Source of the DNA: Gracilimonas sp965227785
GTDB taxonomy: Bacteria > Bacteroidota > Rhodothermia > Balneolales > Balneolaceae
Assembly (NCBI RefSeq): GCF_965227785.1
Contig: NZ_OZ245785.1
Location: 496,001-560,000 of the forward strand
DNA: 64,000 nt
Direction: 5' to 3'
The notes below the pieces were generated by a model. That model did not search any database. It saw nothing but the letters and a program-made list of their open reading frames with translations, and was not told where the DNA came from. Both the position numbers and the translations under genes were made by a program. The number at the start of each line of letters is the position of its first letter. Positions within the stretch are counted from its first letter, which is position 1. Below, piece after piece: positions 41,482 to 50,743 of this stretch.

Positions 41482-42732
41482 TTAGAAAAATTCTTTTACG
41501 TATTTGATTCCTTCCACTAACCGGTCAATATCCTCTTTGTTGTTGTAGAAAGAAATCGAAGCCCGTGCAGTGCCAGGTATGTTGAAATAATCCATAATAG
41601 GCTGAGCACAATGATGGCCGGTTCGTACGGCAATTCCTTTTTGATCCAGAATGGTACCTGCATCAGTTGGGTGAATGCCCTCCAGTAAAAACGATATCAC
41701 GGACGCCTTATTCTTTGCATTTCCGACGATTTTAAGGCCATCGATCTTACTCAGTTCATTTGTAGCATAATTCAGTAATTCGTTTTCACGGGCAGCTATG
41801 TTCTCCATCCCGACTTCATTCAGGAAATCAATGGTTTCGGCAAATCCAACTCCTGCTGCAATGGGTGGAGTACCGGCTTCAAACTTATGCGGTAGATCAT
41901 TCCAGGTGGTTTTTTCGAACGTCACCTTATCAATCATATCGCCACCACCTCGGTATGGAGGCATGTCTTCCAGCAGTTCTTTCTTGCCATATAGGATGCC
42001 AAAGCCGGTTGGGCCACACATTTTATGAGCTGAAAAGGCATAGAAATCTGCATCTAATTTCTGTACATCCACTACGGCGTGAGGTACAGCCTGTGCTCCG
42101 TCAACTAAGACTGGAATGTCTTTTGCGTGAGCCGCATCAATGATCTCTTCCACCGGATTAATCGTTCCCAAAGCATTGGAGACATGAAGAACCCCGACCA
42201 TCTTGGTCCGATCCGAAAGCAGGTTATGAAATTCTTCCATCACCAACTCCCCTTCATCCGTCATCGGAATGACTTTGATCTTGGCTCCTGTTTCCTCTGC
42301 CACCATTTGCCATGGTACAATATTGGCATGATGTTCCATCGCAGAAAGGATGATTTCATCTCCTTCCCGGAAATGCTTTCGCCCGTAGCTGTTGGCTACC
42401 AGGTTAATGGAATCGGTAGTTCCGGTGGTGTAAATAATTTCTTCCAGATGCCGGGCATTGATGAAGTCTTTTACTTTGGTCCGGGCTGCTTCATAAGCAT
42501 CCGTTCCCTCCTGACTCAATGTGTGAATTCCGCGGTGAACATTTGCATGTTCGTTGGAATGATAATCGTTGATACGATCAATTACACGCTGTGGCATCTG
42601 ACTGGAAGCACCGTTATCAAGATACACCAAAGGATTGCCCTTGATTTCCCGCTTAAGCACAGGAAACTGGTTACGGATAGCTTCCCAATCCGTATTTAAT
42701 GTGGCGATATCTTCTTTCAGTGCTTCTTCCAT
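41482..42732 (-). CDS. sufS: Cysteine desulfurase SufS
   Basis: 416 residues, group II desulfurase. The PLP lysine is in SAHKMCGP, and the active-site Cys is in RTGHHCAQP, with the group II signature. It mobilises sulfur from cysteine as a persulfide for the SufBCD scaffold. The start is taken as ATG 42732 (MEEALKEDI); the next ATG at 42750 falls in the palindromic repeat and would add six residues with no family support. No sufE or sufU gene is present in the operon, so the sulfur-transfer partner is encoded elsewhere or replaced. Confidence 0.96.
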   Translation of the reverse strand: MEEALKEDIATLNTDWEAIRNQFPVLKREIKGNPLVYLDNGASSQMPQRVIDRINDYHSNEHANVHRGIHTLSQEGTDAYEAARTKVKDFINARHLEEIIYTTGTTDSINLVANSYGRKHFREGDEIILSAMEHHANIVPWQMVAEETGAKIKVIPMTDEGELVMEEFHNLLSDRTKMVGVLHVSNALGTINPVEEIIDAAHAKDIPVLVDGAQAVPHAVVDVQKLDADFYAFSAHKMCGPTGFGILYGKKELLEDMPPYRGGGDMIDKVTFEKTTWNDLPHKFEAGTPPIAAGVGFAETIDFLNEVGMENIAARENELLNYATNELSKIDGLKIVGNAKNKASVISFLLEGIHPTDAGTILDQKGIAVRTGHHCAQPIMDYFNIPGTARASISFYNNKEDIDRLVEGIKYVKEFF

Positions 42733-42745
42733 ATAATAAATAATT

Positions 42746-42824
42746 GTCATTCAGAGCGATAGCGAAGAATCTTCATAAGTTATACATGTGAAGACCCTTC
42801 TCCCGAATCTCGGATCAGGATGAC
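42746..42824. repeat. Short copy of the GTCATTCAGAG palindromic repeat
   Basis: 79 bases from GTCATTCAGAGCGATAGCGA to a distal CAGGATGAC. It shares the outer arms with the copies at 47005 and 62988 but lacks most of the middle. It fills the gap between sufD and sufS and reaches into the possible upstream start region of sufS. Confidence 0.8.
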
Positions 42825-42828
42825 CTGA

Positions 42829-44166
42829 TTACTCACCTACCGATACAAATTCTTCGTCGCGGCTGGTGAATTTGACTACTTCGTCCAATAATAATTTATG
42901 CACTGATTCCACTTCCATATTCTCGATACTTTCGAGGGTGAAAGCGTAAACCAGCAATTCGCGGGCTTTCTTTTTAGTCAACCCACGGCTGTGTAAGTAA
43001 AAAACCTCGTCTTCGTTCAGGTGACCGATGGTTGCACCGTGAGAGCACAATACGTCATCTGAAAAGATCTCAAGCTGTGGTTTAGTGTGAACCGTACCAT
43101 CAACAGATAACAACAGGTTCCGGTTTTCCTGGAACGAGTCGATTTTCTGGGAATCTTCCCGCACAAAAATCTTTCCATTGAAGATAGAATGTGCTTTATC
43201 GTTCACTACAACCTTGTGTAACTGGTGACTTTTCGCATGCCAGTGGCGGTGATCAATAGCAGAATGGGTATCTGCAATTTGCTCGCCGTCAATCAACACC
43301 AAACCATCGATTGTGAAATCTACTTCTTCGTCGTTCTGAACAACACGAGGATCGTTTCTGAATAACTTCGCACCCAAACAAATAGTGTATGAGTGATACT
43401 CAGCATACTTATCCAGGTGAGCAATCGGGCGGGAAATATGATTCGCCTTCTTACTGTCTCGCTGAATACGTGCATGGTGAACATGTGCTCCTTCAAAAAG
43501 TTTAAACTCATTAACCGTTACATTCAGATATTCATTCTGAACCAGTGCCACATGTTCTTCTACGATGGTTGATTTTGAGTAAGCTTCTCCTACAAACAAA
43601 ACACGCGGAGTTGCATAAAATGCTTTCTCAGCGTCTGTAAATACATTCAGGATATGAATCGGAGCTTCCACCTTCGTTTCTTTAGGCACATAAATGAAGC
43701 TACCGTCTTTGAAGTTGGCATCATTCAGGGCTGCAAAAACATCCTGATCTTCATCATAATTGGTGTAAGCACCTAAATGTTTTTCAATAATGTCAGAATC
43801 ACCGTTTTCTGCCAGTGTACCTACAATTACATTTTCAGGGATGTCGGAAGTTGAAGACAGTTCCGCATCAAATTCACCATTCACAAATACCAAACGGCTG
43901 TTTGTTGCTTCAGGCAGGTAATATTCACTAATATCGCCCGGTGATATTGCCCCGGCTTCAGATACGGGTACAAAGTGACTGCGGCTGATCGATTTCAGAT
44001 CGGTAAAACGCCAGTCTTCATCTTTCTTTGTTGGAAATGGGAATTCAGAAATATTCCCCGCTCCTTTCTCATTCAATCCGGCAATAGCTGAAACATTGGA
44101 TACTGTTTCAAAATTACCGTCCAGAAAGTCTAAAATGGTTTCTTTTTCTTTTACTGCTACACTCAT
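42829..44166 (-). CDS. sufD: Fe-S cluster assembly protein SufD
   Basis: 445 residues with the SufBD beta-helix core. The N-terminal FPFPTKKDEDWRFTD and the C-terminal SHGATIGHLNEDEVFYLHSRGL typify SufD. It forms the SufBC2D scaffold with SufB and SufC, receiving sulfur and iron for cluster building. It overlaps sufC by one base (TAATG at 44166). Length matches the usual 420-450. Confidence 0.95.
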   Translation of the reverse strand: MSVAVKEKETILDFLDGNFETVSNVSAIAGLNEKGAGNISEFPFPTKKDEDWRFTDLKSISRSHFVPVSEAGAISPGDISEYYLPEATNSRLVFVNGEFDAELSSTSDIPENVIVGTLAENGDSDIIEKHLGAYTNYDEDQDVFAALNDANFKDGSFIYVPKETKVEAPIHILNVFTDAEKAFYATPRVLFVGEAYSKSTIVEEHVALVQNEYLNVTVNEFKLFEGAHVHHARIQRDSKKANHISRPIAHLDKYAEYHSYTICLGAKLFRNDPRVVQNDEEVDFTIDGLVLIDGEQIADTHSAIDHRHWHAKSHQLHKVVVNDKAHSIFNGKIFVREDSQKIDSFQENRNLLLSVDGTVHTKPQLEIFSDDVLCSHGATIGHLNEDEVFYLHSRGLTKKKARELLVYAFTLESIENMEVESVHKLLLDEVVKFTSRDEEFVSVGE

Positions 44167-44939
44167 TACTGAGCCTCTCCATTTAGGGAAAATTCTTTTT
44201 CTAACCAGTCGTAACCTTGTTCTTCAAGATCGAGTGCAAGTTCTTTATCCCCTGACTTCACAATCTTGCCGCCCATCATCACGTGTACATAATCCGGCGT
44301 GATGTAATTCAGCAGTCGCTGATAGTGTGTAATAAGTACAATACCATTTTCAGGTCCGGAAATTTTATTGATACCATCCGATACAATTTTCAGAGCATCG
44401 ATATCAAGGCCTGAATCGGTTTCATCCATGAAAGCCAGCTTTGGATTCAATACTGCCATCTGAAAAACCTCATTTTTCTTCTTCTCACCACCAGAAAATC
44501 CGGTATTGATGCTTCGCTCAAGAAACTCATCTTTCATATCGATGACTTCGAGTCGACTTTTCAGATAATCTTCAAATTCAATCGGATCAAGTTCTTCACG
44601 GCCATTTTCGCGTGCAATGGTGTTGTACGATTCACGAAGAAGGGTTTTGTTGGTGATACCCGGAACTTCTACCGGATACTGAAATGCCAGAAACAGCCCG
44701 AGGTGAGCTCGTTCGTCAGCATCCATCTCGGTGATGTCTTCTCCTTCAAAAAGTATCTCTCCTTCAGTAACTTCATACTCCGGATGACCGGAAACTACTT
44801 TGGCCAGCGTGCTTTTACCGCTGCCATTCGGTCCCATGATAGCATGGATTTCACCTTTGTTAATCTTCAGGTTCACACCCTTCAGAATCTGTTCTTCTTC
44901 GCCTTCTACTGAGGCATGTAAATTTTTGATCTCTAACAC
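44166..44939 (-). CDS. sufC: Fe-S cluster assembly ATPase SufC
   Basis: 257 residues, ABC ATPase without membrane partner. Walker A GPNGSGKST, the signature FSGGEKKKNE and Walker B LAFMDETDSGLD are intact. SufC hydrolyses ATP to drive SufBD conformational change in the cytoplasm. The stop overlaps the sufD start. The 125-base gap upstream, to sufB, carries a strong inverted repeat. Confidence 0.97.
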   Translation of the reverse strand: MLEIKNLHASVEGEEEQILKGVNLKINKGEIHAIMGPNGSGKSTLAKVVSGHPEYEVTEGEILFEGEDITEMDADERAHLGLFLAFQYPVEVPGITNKTLLRESYNTIARENGREELDPIEFEDYLKSRLEVIDMKDEFLERSINTGFSGGEKKKNEVFQMAVLNPKLAFMDETDSGLDIDALKIVSDGINKISGPENGIVLITHYQRLLNYITPDYVHVMMGGKIVKSGDKELALDLEEQGYDWLEKEFSLNGEAQ

Positions 44940-44981
44940 GTTATCGTTCTTTTCTTTTTTTGATTTAAGTTCTTCGAAATA

Positions 44982-45062
44982 AATGTTGAATGCTAAATTT
45001 TAAATGTTAAATAGAACTGAAATTGAAGTCTATTCAACATTTATCATTCAACATTTAAAATT
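44982..45062. repeat. Compound inverted repeat between sufB and sufC
   Basis: AAATGTTGAATG (44982-44993) pairs with CATTCAACATTT (45045-45056), and AATTTTAAATGTT (44996-45008) pairs with AACATTTAAAATT (45050-45062), giving overlapping alternative stems. It could attenuate or process the transcript so that sufB and sufCDS levels differ. Related in sequence to the palindrome at 40497. Confidence 0.7.
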
Positions 45063-45064
45063 AC

Positions 45065-46507
45065 TTATCCTACACTACCTTCCAGCTTCACATCCAGTAA
45101 AGCATTAGCTTCAGTTGCAAATTCAAGCGGCAGTTCTTTCAATACTTCTTTCACAAATCCATTAATAATCATGGAAATGGCATCCTGCTCACTGATTCCT
45201 CGCTGCATCAGGTAAAAAATCTGCTCTTCACCTACTCGCGACGTCGAAGCTTCGTGCTCCACACTTGCGGTCGGGTTCTGAGACGAGATATAAGGGAATG
45301 TATGCGCACCACAAGTCTGCCCGATCAACATCGAGTCACAAACTGAGTAATTACGGGCACCATCCGCCTTCTTGGAAATTTTAACCTCACCCCGGTAACT
45401 GTTTTGTGAATTACCGGCAGAAATACCTTTCGAAATAATGGTACTCTTGGTGTTTTTACCGATATGAATCATCTTGGTACCAGTATCGGCTTGCTGACGC
45501 TTATTGGTCACGGCAACGGAGTAAAACTCACCAATGGAGTTATCACCCTGCAAAATTACGCTTGGGTATTTCAGCGTTACGGCTGAACCAGTTTCCAACT
45601 GTGTCCAGGAAATTTTGGAATTCTTGCCGCGACAGGCTCCACGCTTGGTTACAAAGTTGTAAATACCGCCTTTCCCCTCTTCGTCACCGGCGTACCAGTT
45701 TTGAATGGTGGAGTACTTAATCTCGGCGTTGTCCATAGCCACTAACTCAACAACGGCAGCGTGCAGCTGATGCTCATCATACATGGGAGCCGTACACCCT
45801 TCAAGGTAGCTTACATGTGAATTGTCTTCGGCAATGATAAGCGTACGCTCAAACTGTCCGGAATTCATGTTGTTGATCCGGAAATACGTAGAAAGCTCCA
45901 TCGGGCAAATGGTGTCTTTCGGCACGTAGCAAAAAGATCCATCCGAGAATACCGCAGAGTTTAAGGCTGCGTAGAAGTTATCACGGGCGGGAACTACCGA
46001 GCCCATGTACTTCTTAACCAATTCAGGGTGATTTTTAACCGCTTCCGAGATGGAGCAGAAAATCACACCGGCTTCAGCAAGCTTTTCCTTGAAAGTGGTG
46101 AAAATGGATACACTGTCAAAAACAGCATCCACAGCAACACCGGAAAGCATTTTCTGTTCTTCCAGTGGAATACCCAGCTTATCGTAAGTCTCGCGGATTT
46201 TCGGATCTACCTCATCCAGACTATCGAGTTTGGGTTTATTCTTGGGAGCTGAGTAATATTGAAGTTCATCAAACTTTGGTTTCTCATACTCAGCGTTGAA
46301 CCAATCCGGTTCTTCCATTTCAGTCCATGCCCGATAAGCCTTCAAACGGAACTCAAGCATCCACTCCGGCTCTTCTTTTCGAGCAGAGAGTTCACGGATG
46401 ATATCTTCGTTAAGTCCCTTGGGAAAATCTTCGTATTCAACATCGGTGGAAAAGCCATATTTGTACTCTTCCCCAATCATTGACTCTAACGCTTGCGTTT
46501 CGCTCAT
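45065..46507 (-). CDS. sufB: Fe-S cluster scaffold SufB
   Basis: 480 residues. The SufBD core is intact, with the N-terminal GEEYKYGFST typical of SufB, and conserved cysteines such as the one in SFCYVPKDT and in EGCTAP. SufB is the cluster-holding subunit of SufBC2D. It is the first gene of the operon; the promoter should lie in the 46508-46700 gap, where no SufR/IscR-like box is obvious. Neighbouring order B-C-D-S-Nfu-A is typical of this lineage. Confidence 0.97.
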   Translation of the reverse strand: MSETQALESMIGEEYKYGFSTDVEYEDFPKGLNEDIIRELSARKEEPEWMLEFRLKAYRAWTEMEEPDWFNAEYEKPKFDELQYYSAPKNKPKLDSLDEVDPKIRETYDKLGIPLEEQKMLSGVAVDAVFDSVSIFTTFKEKLAEAGVIFCSISEAVKNHPELVKKYMGSVVPARDNFYAALNSAVFSDGSFCYVPKDTICPMELSTYFRINNMNSGQFERTLIIAEDNSHVSYLEGCTAPMYDEHQLHAAVVELVAMDNAEIKYSTIQNWYAGDEEGKGGIYNFVTKRGACRGKNSKISWTQLETGSAVTLKYPSVILQGDNSIGEFYSVAVTNKRQQADTGTKMIHIGKNTKSTIISKGISAGNSQNSYRGEVKISKKADGARNYSVCDSMLIGQTCGAHTFPYISSQNPTASVEHEASTSRVGEEQIFYLMQRGISEQDAISMIINGFVKEVLKELPLEFATEANALLDVKLEGSVG

Positions 46508-46752
46508 TAGTTATATGTTCTTAAATTTTTTGCTTCTTGATTACGCCTGAAAAACAACCTTTAGTTGCTTTAAGTTCGCTGTATTGCAGGCCTATTTAGA
46601 TCGAGTACAAATATACGAAATCTCCCATTCTTAACTAAATCTGAATGATTGAGAATCTCTATTAAATGAATAGGTTTGAAACGGTAACTAATTGAGAGAC
46701 AAGGATTGGTATTTGTGGCATTGTATTTTCTCTGTGTCCTCTCTCCACCGAA

Positions 46753-46891
46753 GCCATTCAGAGCCTGCCTGTCGGCAAAGGCAGGCGATAGCGATGAATC
46801 TTTGCCATGGATGGTTACCAAGCATTTTCTGGCTAAGATCCTTCGCGGTAAGCATCTAAACCTGCTTCAACTTTCTTGTGCTCAGGATGAC
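46753..46891. repeat. GTCATTCAGAG palindromic repeat with a nested 22-base insertion
   Basis: About 139 bases, homologous to the copy at 47005-47122. Between CAGAG and CGATAGCG it carries an extra 22 bases (46764-46785) that form their own stem, CCTGCCT / AGGCAGG. So a second small palindrome has been inserted into the first. Located in the 689-base gap between sufB and pta, which has no genes. Confidence 0.85.
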
Positions 46892-46910
46892 CCGGTTAGT
46901 TTTTAATCAA

Positions 46911-46980
46911 GGTAATCCAAGAATCCTTTGAATTAAGGTTCAAAATATTGAACCATGATTGACTTGATTCAAGGATTACC
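46911..46980. repeat. 70-base imperfect inverted repeat
   Basis: Outer arms GGTAATCC (46911-46918) and GGATTACC (46973-46980), and inner arms GGTTCAA (46937-46943) and TTGAACC (46948-46954) over a 4-base loop. It belongs to a second repeat type; a shorter relative lies at 47160-47191. Confidence 0.7.
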
Positions 46981-47004
46981 AAGATGTTCATTCAAACTCA
47001 TATA

Positions 47005-47122
47005 GTCATTCAGAGCGATAGCGATGAATCTTGGCCATGAATTGGTTACCAGGCATTTCTTGGCACAGATCCTTCGCGGTAAGCATCTAAACCTGCTTCA
47101 ACTTTCTTGTGCTCAGGATGAC
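47005..47122. repeat. GTCATTCAGAG palindromic repeat, uninterrupted copy
   Basis: 118 bases running from GTCATTCAGAGCGATAGCGA to CTCAGGATGAC. Terminal arms match 9 of 11 positions as an inverted repeat. Copies occur also at 46753, 62988 and, shorter, 42746 and 39203. It has no ORF; size and ends suggest a MITE-like, non-autonomous element. Confidence 0.85.
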
Positions 47123-47159
47123 TCGCACGTCATTAATCACAGTAATCCTTAAATCCATT

Positions 47160-47191
47160 AAATCATGGTTCAACATAATGAACTATGATTT
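47160..47191. terminator. Hairpin after pta, possible terminator
   Basis: Arms AAATCATGGTTCA (47160-47172) and TGAACTATGATTT (47179-47191) pair at 12 of 13 positions with a 6-base loop, five bases from the pta stop at 47197. It may end the acetate operon. No long T-run follows, so it is a weak terminator call. Confidence 0.55.
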
Positions 47192-47196
47192 GCTAT

Positions 47197-48147
47197 CTAC
47201 TCTCCCATCAAACTACAAACGCAGGCGGTGTTAACGATATCTTCCCAGGAGCATCCCCGGGATAGATCCATCATGGGTTTTGCCAGACCCTGAATTATGG
47301 GACCGGTTGCCGTGGCTCCGGCCAGTCGCTCTGTGATTTTGTAGGCTATATTTCCGGCATCCAGGTTGGGGAATATGAATACATTTGCTTTGCCGGCCAC
47401 TTCGGAATCCGGGGCTTTTCGTTTAGCAATATCCGGGATGATGGAAGCGTCAAACTGCAGCTCACCGTCGACTGGAAAATCGAGGTTGTGAGACTTGACG
47501 ATTTCAAGAGCTTGCCGAACCAAATCGATGCGTTCGTGCTCAGCACTCCCCTTCGTTGAAAAGGAAAGCATGGATACCCGGGGATCTTCTCCGGTTACTT
47601 TTTTGTGAGTTTGAGCAGAATCCATGGCTATAGTTGCCAGCTGTTCCGCATTGGGGTAAGGAACTACAGCACAATCCCCGTAGGTAAACACCCGGCCATC
47701 ATCAAAGCTCATCAGGAATACACTGGACACTACATTTGAGCCCGGTTTCAGTCCTATAGTTTGAATGGCCGCCCGTAATACATCTCCGGTGGTGGAAACG
47801 GAGCCGGCTACGCATCCATCGGCATCCCCGGCGGCAACCATGGCAGCTGCAAAGAAAAGCGGATCTTTAATGACTTCGATAGCTTCGGCTTCCGTTAAAC
47901 CTTTATGCTTTCTCCGTTCAAAAAAAGACAGGGCATATTTTTTGAGATTTTCATCTGATACAGGATCTATGGCATGAAGGCCTTGGGGAATCCCGGCTTC
48001 GTTATTTTGAATCAGTATTGGTTTCGCAAGCTTATTTTTCTGAAGATATGTTGCAGCTTTTATCACGCGTTGATCAGAGGAATGAGGAAATACTATGGTT
48101 TTTAATCTTGATTTAGATCGAGTGCGTATGTCTTCGATGATGTCCAT
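47197..48147 (-). CDS. pta: Phosphate acetyltransferase (short type)
   Basis: 316 residues from ATG 48147 (MDIIEDIRTRSKSRL), preferred over an earlier start because it overlaps the previous stop by one base (TAATG). The PTA_PTB fold is shown by VAAGDADGCVAGSVSTTGD, SSVFLMSF and IIQGLAKPMMDLSRG. It interconverts acetyl-CoA and acetyl phosphate with ackA. It is the short type without the N-terminal regulatory DRTGG domain. It stands three genes downstream of ackA in the same direction. Confidence 0.95.
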   Translation of the reverse strand: MDIIEDIRTRSKSRLKTIVFPHSSDQRVIKAATYLQKNKLAKPILIQNNEAGIPQGLHAIDPVSDENLKKYALSFFERRKHKGLTEAEAIEVIKDPLFFAAAMVAAGDADGCVAGSVSTTGDVLRAAIQTIGLKPGSNVVSSVFLMSFDDGRVFTYGDCAVVPYPNAEQLATIAMDSAQTHKKVTGEDPRVSMLSFSTKGSAEHERIDLVRQALEIVKSHNLDFPVDGELQFDASIIPDIAKRKAPDSEVAGKANVFIFPNLDAGNIAYKITERLAGATATGPIIQGLAKPMMDLSRGCSWEDIVNTACVCSLMGE

Positions 48148-49010
48148 TATCCTACTAATAATATGATTGAAATTACGGCAACGGCCAATCCAGACCATTG
48201 TTTAACGGAGGGTTTATCTTTCCAAACTCCTATGCCAATTAAAGTGCCTAATACAACCAGGCTCACATTCACCAACGGAAACACGATGGAACCCGGCATT
48301 AGCTTAAGAGCATAAATCAAAAATATGGATGAATAGAGATTCACCACTCCTGTTGCTATACCATACACGATTTCTGTGAAGGTAAAATGAATCTCTCTTC
48401 GTTTAACAAGTATTCCCAAACCCACCAAAAAAGAACAAAAGAAAATCCCTGATACAAACAAGTCTTCCGATATCTGTTCTGAAAACAGTTGTTCATACAC
48501 TTTCAGTCCGGTATCTGCCATTCCGGTCATGATAAAAATTAAAACCGGCAGCCAGGCATCAGAAAAACCGGAAATACTTTTTGTTTTGATCCGAGGCACC
48601 ATCAGCAACAAAGAGCCCAATGCCATTACTATACCGATGTACTTTAATCCTCCAATGGCTTCTCCAAAAACGAAAAGGCTGACGGCTATCGGAAATATGA
48701 GCGACATCCGCATGGCAGCTATACTTACCCCCATTCCTACTCGGTCTATAGAGCGGCTGTATACCACCATGTTGGCAATAAAAACAATACCCAGAACTAC
48801 GGCCAGGATAAAAAGCCAAATCCCAGGTTCCGGTGAGGCTTCAGGGAAAGCTCCTAATTCAGCTGAATTAAACAAGCTGATCAAAAAACCGGCCAGATAA
48901 TTACATACCAATATTTTGAGTACGTTCAGCTTCCGGTTTTCGGCTAGTTTAAGGATCTGAGCGATCGTCAGAGAACAGGAAATACTCAGAAAGATGTAAA
49001 TGAGTCCCAT
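48147..49010 (-). CDS. DMT superfamily (EamA-type) transporter
   Basis: 287 residues with about ten hydrophobic helices and two EamA-like halves. The C-terminal half carries GVWKDKPSVKQWSGLAVAV, a usual EamA ending. Such proteins move amino acids, nucleotide-sugars or drug-like compounds across the inner membrane. The substrate is unknown. Its start is one base into the end of the preceding gene (overlap at 49010), and it overlaps pta, so it is locked into the acetate operon. Confidence 0.88.
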   Translation of the reverse strand: MGLIYIFLSISCSLTIAQILKLAENRKLNVLKILVCNYLAGFLISLFNSAELGAFPEASPEPGIWLFILAVVLGIVFIANMVVYSRSIDRVGMGVSIAAMRMSLIFPIAVSLFVFGEAIGGLKYIGIVMALGSLLLMVPRIKTKSISGFSDAWLPVLIFIMTGMADTGLKVYEQLFSEQISEDLFVSGIFFCSFLVGLGILVKRREIHFTFTEIVYGIATGVVNLYSSIFLIYALKLMPGSIVFPLVNVSLVVLGTLIGIGVWKDKPSVKQWSGLAVAVISIILLVG

Positions 49011-50743
49011 CAGTTCAGAAGCTCAAGCTCTCTGTTCCCAAAAAACAATGGGTTTTGCGGCCGCTCATACAGGCTACGGGAAGTAAAAGGGACATTCCGC
49101 TCAAGGTGATCGAAAATAGCATTCATCGACATATTTCGCTGCTTAATCGCCTCAGCAAGATAGTAAGTAAATATACTATGTCGGTTTTGCTCCCCATTGG
49201 TTGAGGAATAAATTCCTGAGCGCTGATCGGGACGAGATGCAAAAAATACAGCGGATGCAAAATTCTGATCGGTAATAATAGACGCCAAGTCTTCAAGAGC
49301 AGCTGATGAGCCACTTTCATTCAAAATATCCAGATCTGCAAAAACCTTTATGGAATTAAGATCCAGGTTATTGAATGCCCGAAACAGCTTTGAAAGATCT
49401 ATAAGTGGAAGTTCACCGCCTTCAGTTAATTCACTTCCCAATAAATAAACTTGTCCATCCCTGATTTCTGCATATCCATTTAAATACACATTCAGGTTGT
49501 GGCGAGAACCATTTAGGGTTGCAGCCAGCCGGGAATAAGCTCTTTCCACCATAAGGTCGCTGGGGGCGTTCATCGCTTTGAAAACACGGGTGCTCCGAAC
49601 CCCAAATCCCTGAATAAAATACTCTTCCATTAATTTGGCATCACGCTGGCCGTAAATTCGTTCCGAAAGTTCGCCTTCATACTGATTGTTGGACAATATG
49701 AAAGCCCCGGAGTTAAGTGAACTTCTCCCCAATACCGGAATATTCCGCTCCACATCTATGGAGCCAAAAGGAACATTAGGGATAGCAATAACAGAAAGGT
49801 CTGACGCAAACTCGGATGGCCTCCAGATGGTACGCACATCGTTTGCAGATACCCATGTTTCCGAAATACCGTACAGCACTTTGTACCAATCCCCTTCTTT
49901 AGAAACCAGTTTAAGCTGACTGCCTTCGGCAAGATCAGTTAATATATTTCCCGGATTCGATTCCGGCTCATTTCGTAGAGCGGTAATCTGTACATCTACA
50001 ACCACAAACTGTTCAAAAACGGAGGGCACTGATACTTCTTTTTTCTGAGACAGGGAATCATAAAAAGCCTCAACCACAATATTTTGGGTCGGAGATTCAC
50101 CAAAAATGCCTGCATCTACTTCTTCAGCCAGATTTATGGAAATGCGTCCGCCATTGAAATCCCACTCTTCGTTCTCAACCAACACCCGGTTGTTATATGA
50201 AATTCGAATACCCGGATTCCCAGTGTTATAGGGTCTGGCATCCGTAGTATCTACCTCTGTGGCAGTTCCGGTCTGCCGTAAAAGTCTGCTCTCTCCCGTT
50301 CTGGTTGGCTCGCCTACCGGCTTCATATTCATAAAAGACAACCCGGTGAGTAGTGTCCCGGCTCCCATCAGTGCATATCGTTGTTCATCGGTTGGGCGAT
50401 CCAACAGCTGGTCAGAAAAAGCAGCGTAGTAGGAAAGTCCGGCTCCTGCAGCCCCCAACAATACATATCCGATTCTCGGACGGTATCTTTGTATATAACG
50501 CTCCGTCTTAACACGCTCAGCATACTCATAGGTGTTGATCGATTTCAGATCAAAGTGAATAAGTGGCTGGTTTGGGGAGATACCGTTAGTACTTTCTAAG
50601 TAATACCGGGACATAACCAACTCATAATCGCTAATATCCAAAGCCTCTTCATCTACCACTACCCAACTGGTACTGGAACAACCCTGAAAAACAGCCGCTG
50701 CTATCAGAGCGATGCAAAGAAAAAATGTCTGTTTTAAGCCCAT
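49010..50743 (-). CDS. Caspase-fold lipoprotein lacking the catalytic dyad, with SH3-like domain
   Basis: 577 residues. The lipobox FQGC (Cys22) predicts an anchored protein. An SH3-like segment (LKLVSKEGDWYKVLYG, then SETWVSANDVR) lies at about 255-300. The region from about 340 has the caspase (C14) layout: GAFILSNNQY, RDAKLMEEYFIQGFGV, then VYLNGYAE where the catalytic His (GHG) belongs, ADLDILNESGSS where the catalytic Cys (DACxSG) belongs, then SAVFFASRPDQRS and HSIFTYYLAEAI. Both catalytic residues appear replaced, so it may be a pseudoenzyme. It lies between ackA and the DMT transporter, overlapping both. Confidence 0.78.
   Translation of the reverse strand: MGLKQTFFLCIALIAAAVFQGCSSTSWVVVDEEALDISDYELVMSRYYLESTNGISPNQPLIHFDLKSINTYEYAERVKTERYIQRYRPRIGYVLLGAAGAGLSYYAAFSDQLLDRPTDEQRYALMGAGTLLTGLSFMNMKPVGEPTRTGESRLLRQTGTATEVDTTDARPYNTGNPGIRISYNNRVLVENEEWDFNGGRISINLAEEVDAGIFGESPTQNIVVEAFYDSLSQKKEVSVPSVFEQFVVVDVQITALRNEPESNPGNILTDLAEGSQLKLVSKEGDWYKVLYGISETWVSANDVRTIWRPSEFASDLSVIAIPNVPFGSIDVERNIPVLGRSSLNSGAFILSNNQYEGELSERIYGQRDAKLMEEYFIQGFGVRSTRVFKAMNAPSDLMVERAYSRLAATLNGSRHNLNVYLNGYAEIRDGQVYLLGSELTEGGELPLIDLSKLFRAFNNLDLNSIKVFADLDILNESGSSAALEDLASIITDQNFASAVFFASRPDQRSGIYSSTNGEQNRHSIFTYYLAEAIKQRNMSMNAIFDHLERNVPFTSRSLYERPQNPLFFGNRELELLN

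Noticed and set aside
46508..47196. Small reading frames in the gap between sufB and pta
   Set aside because: They run through palindromic repeats and change frame between repeat copies, so they are not genes.
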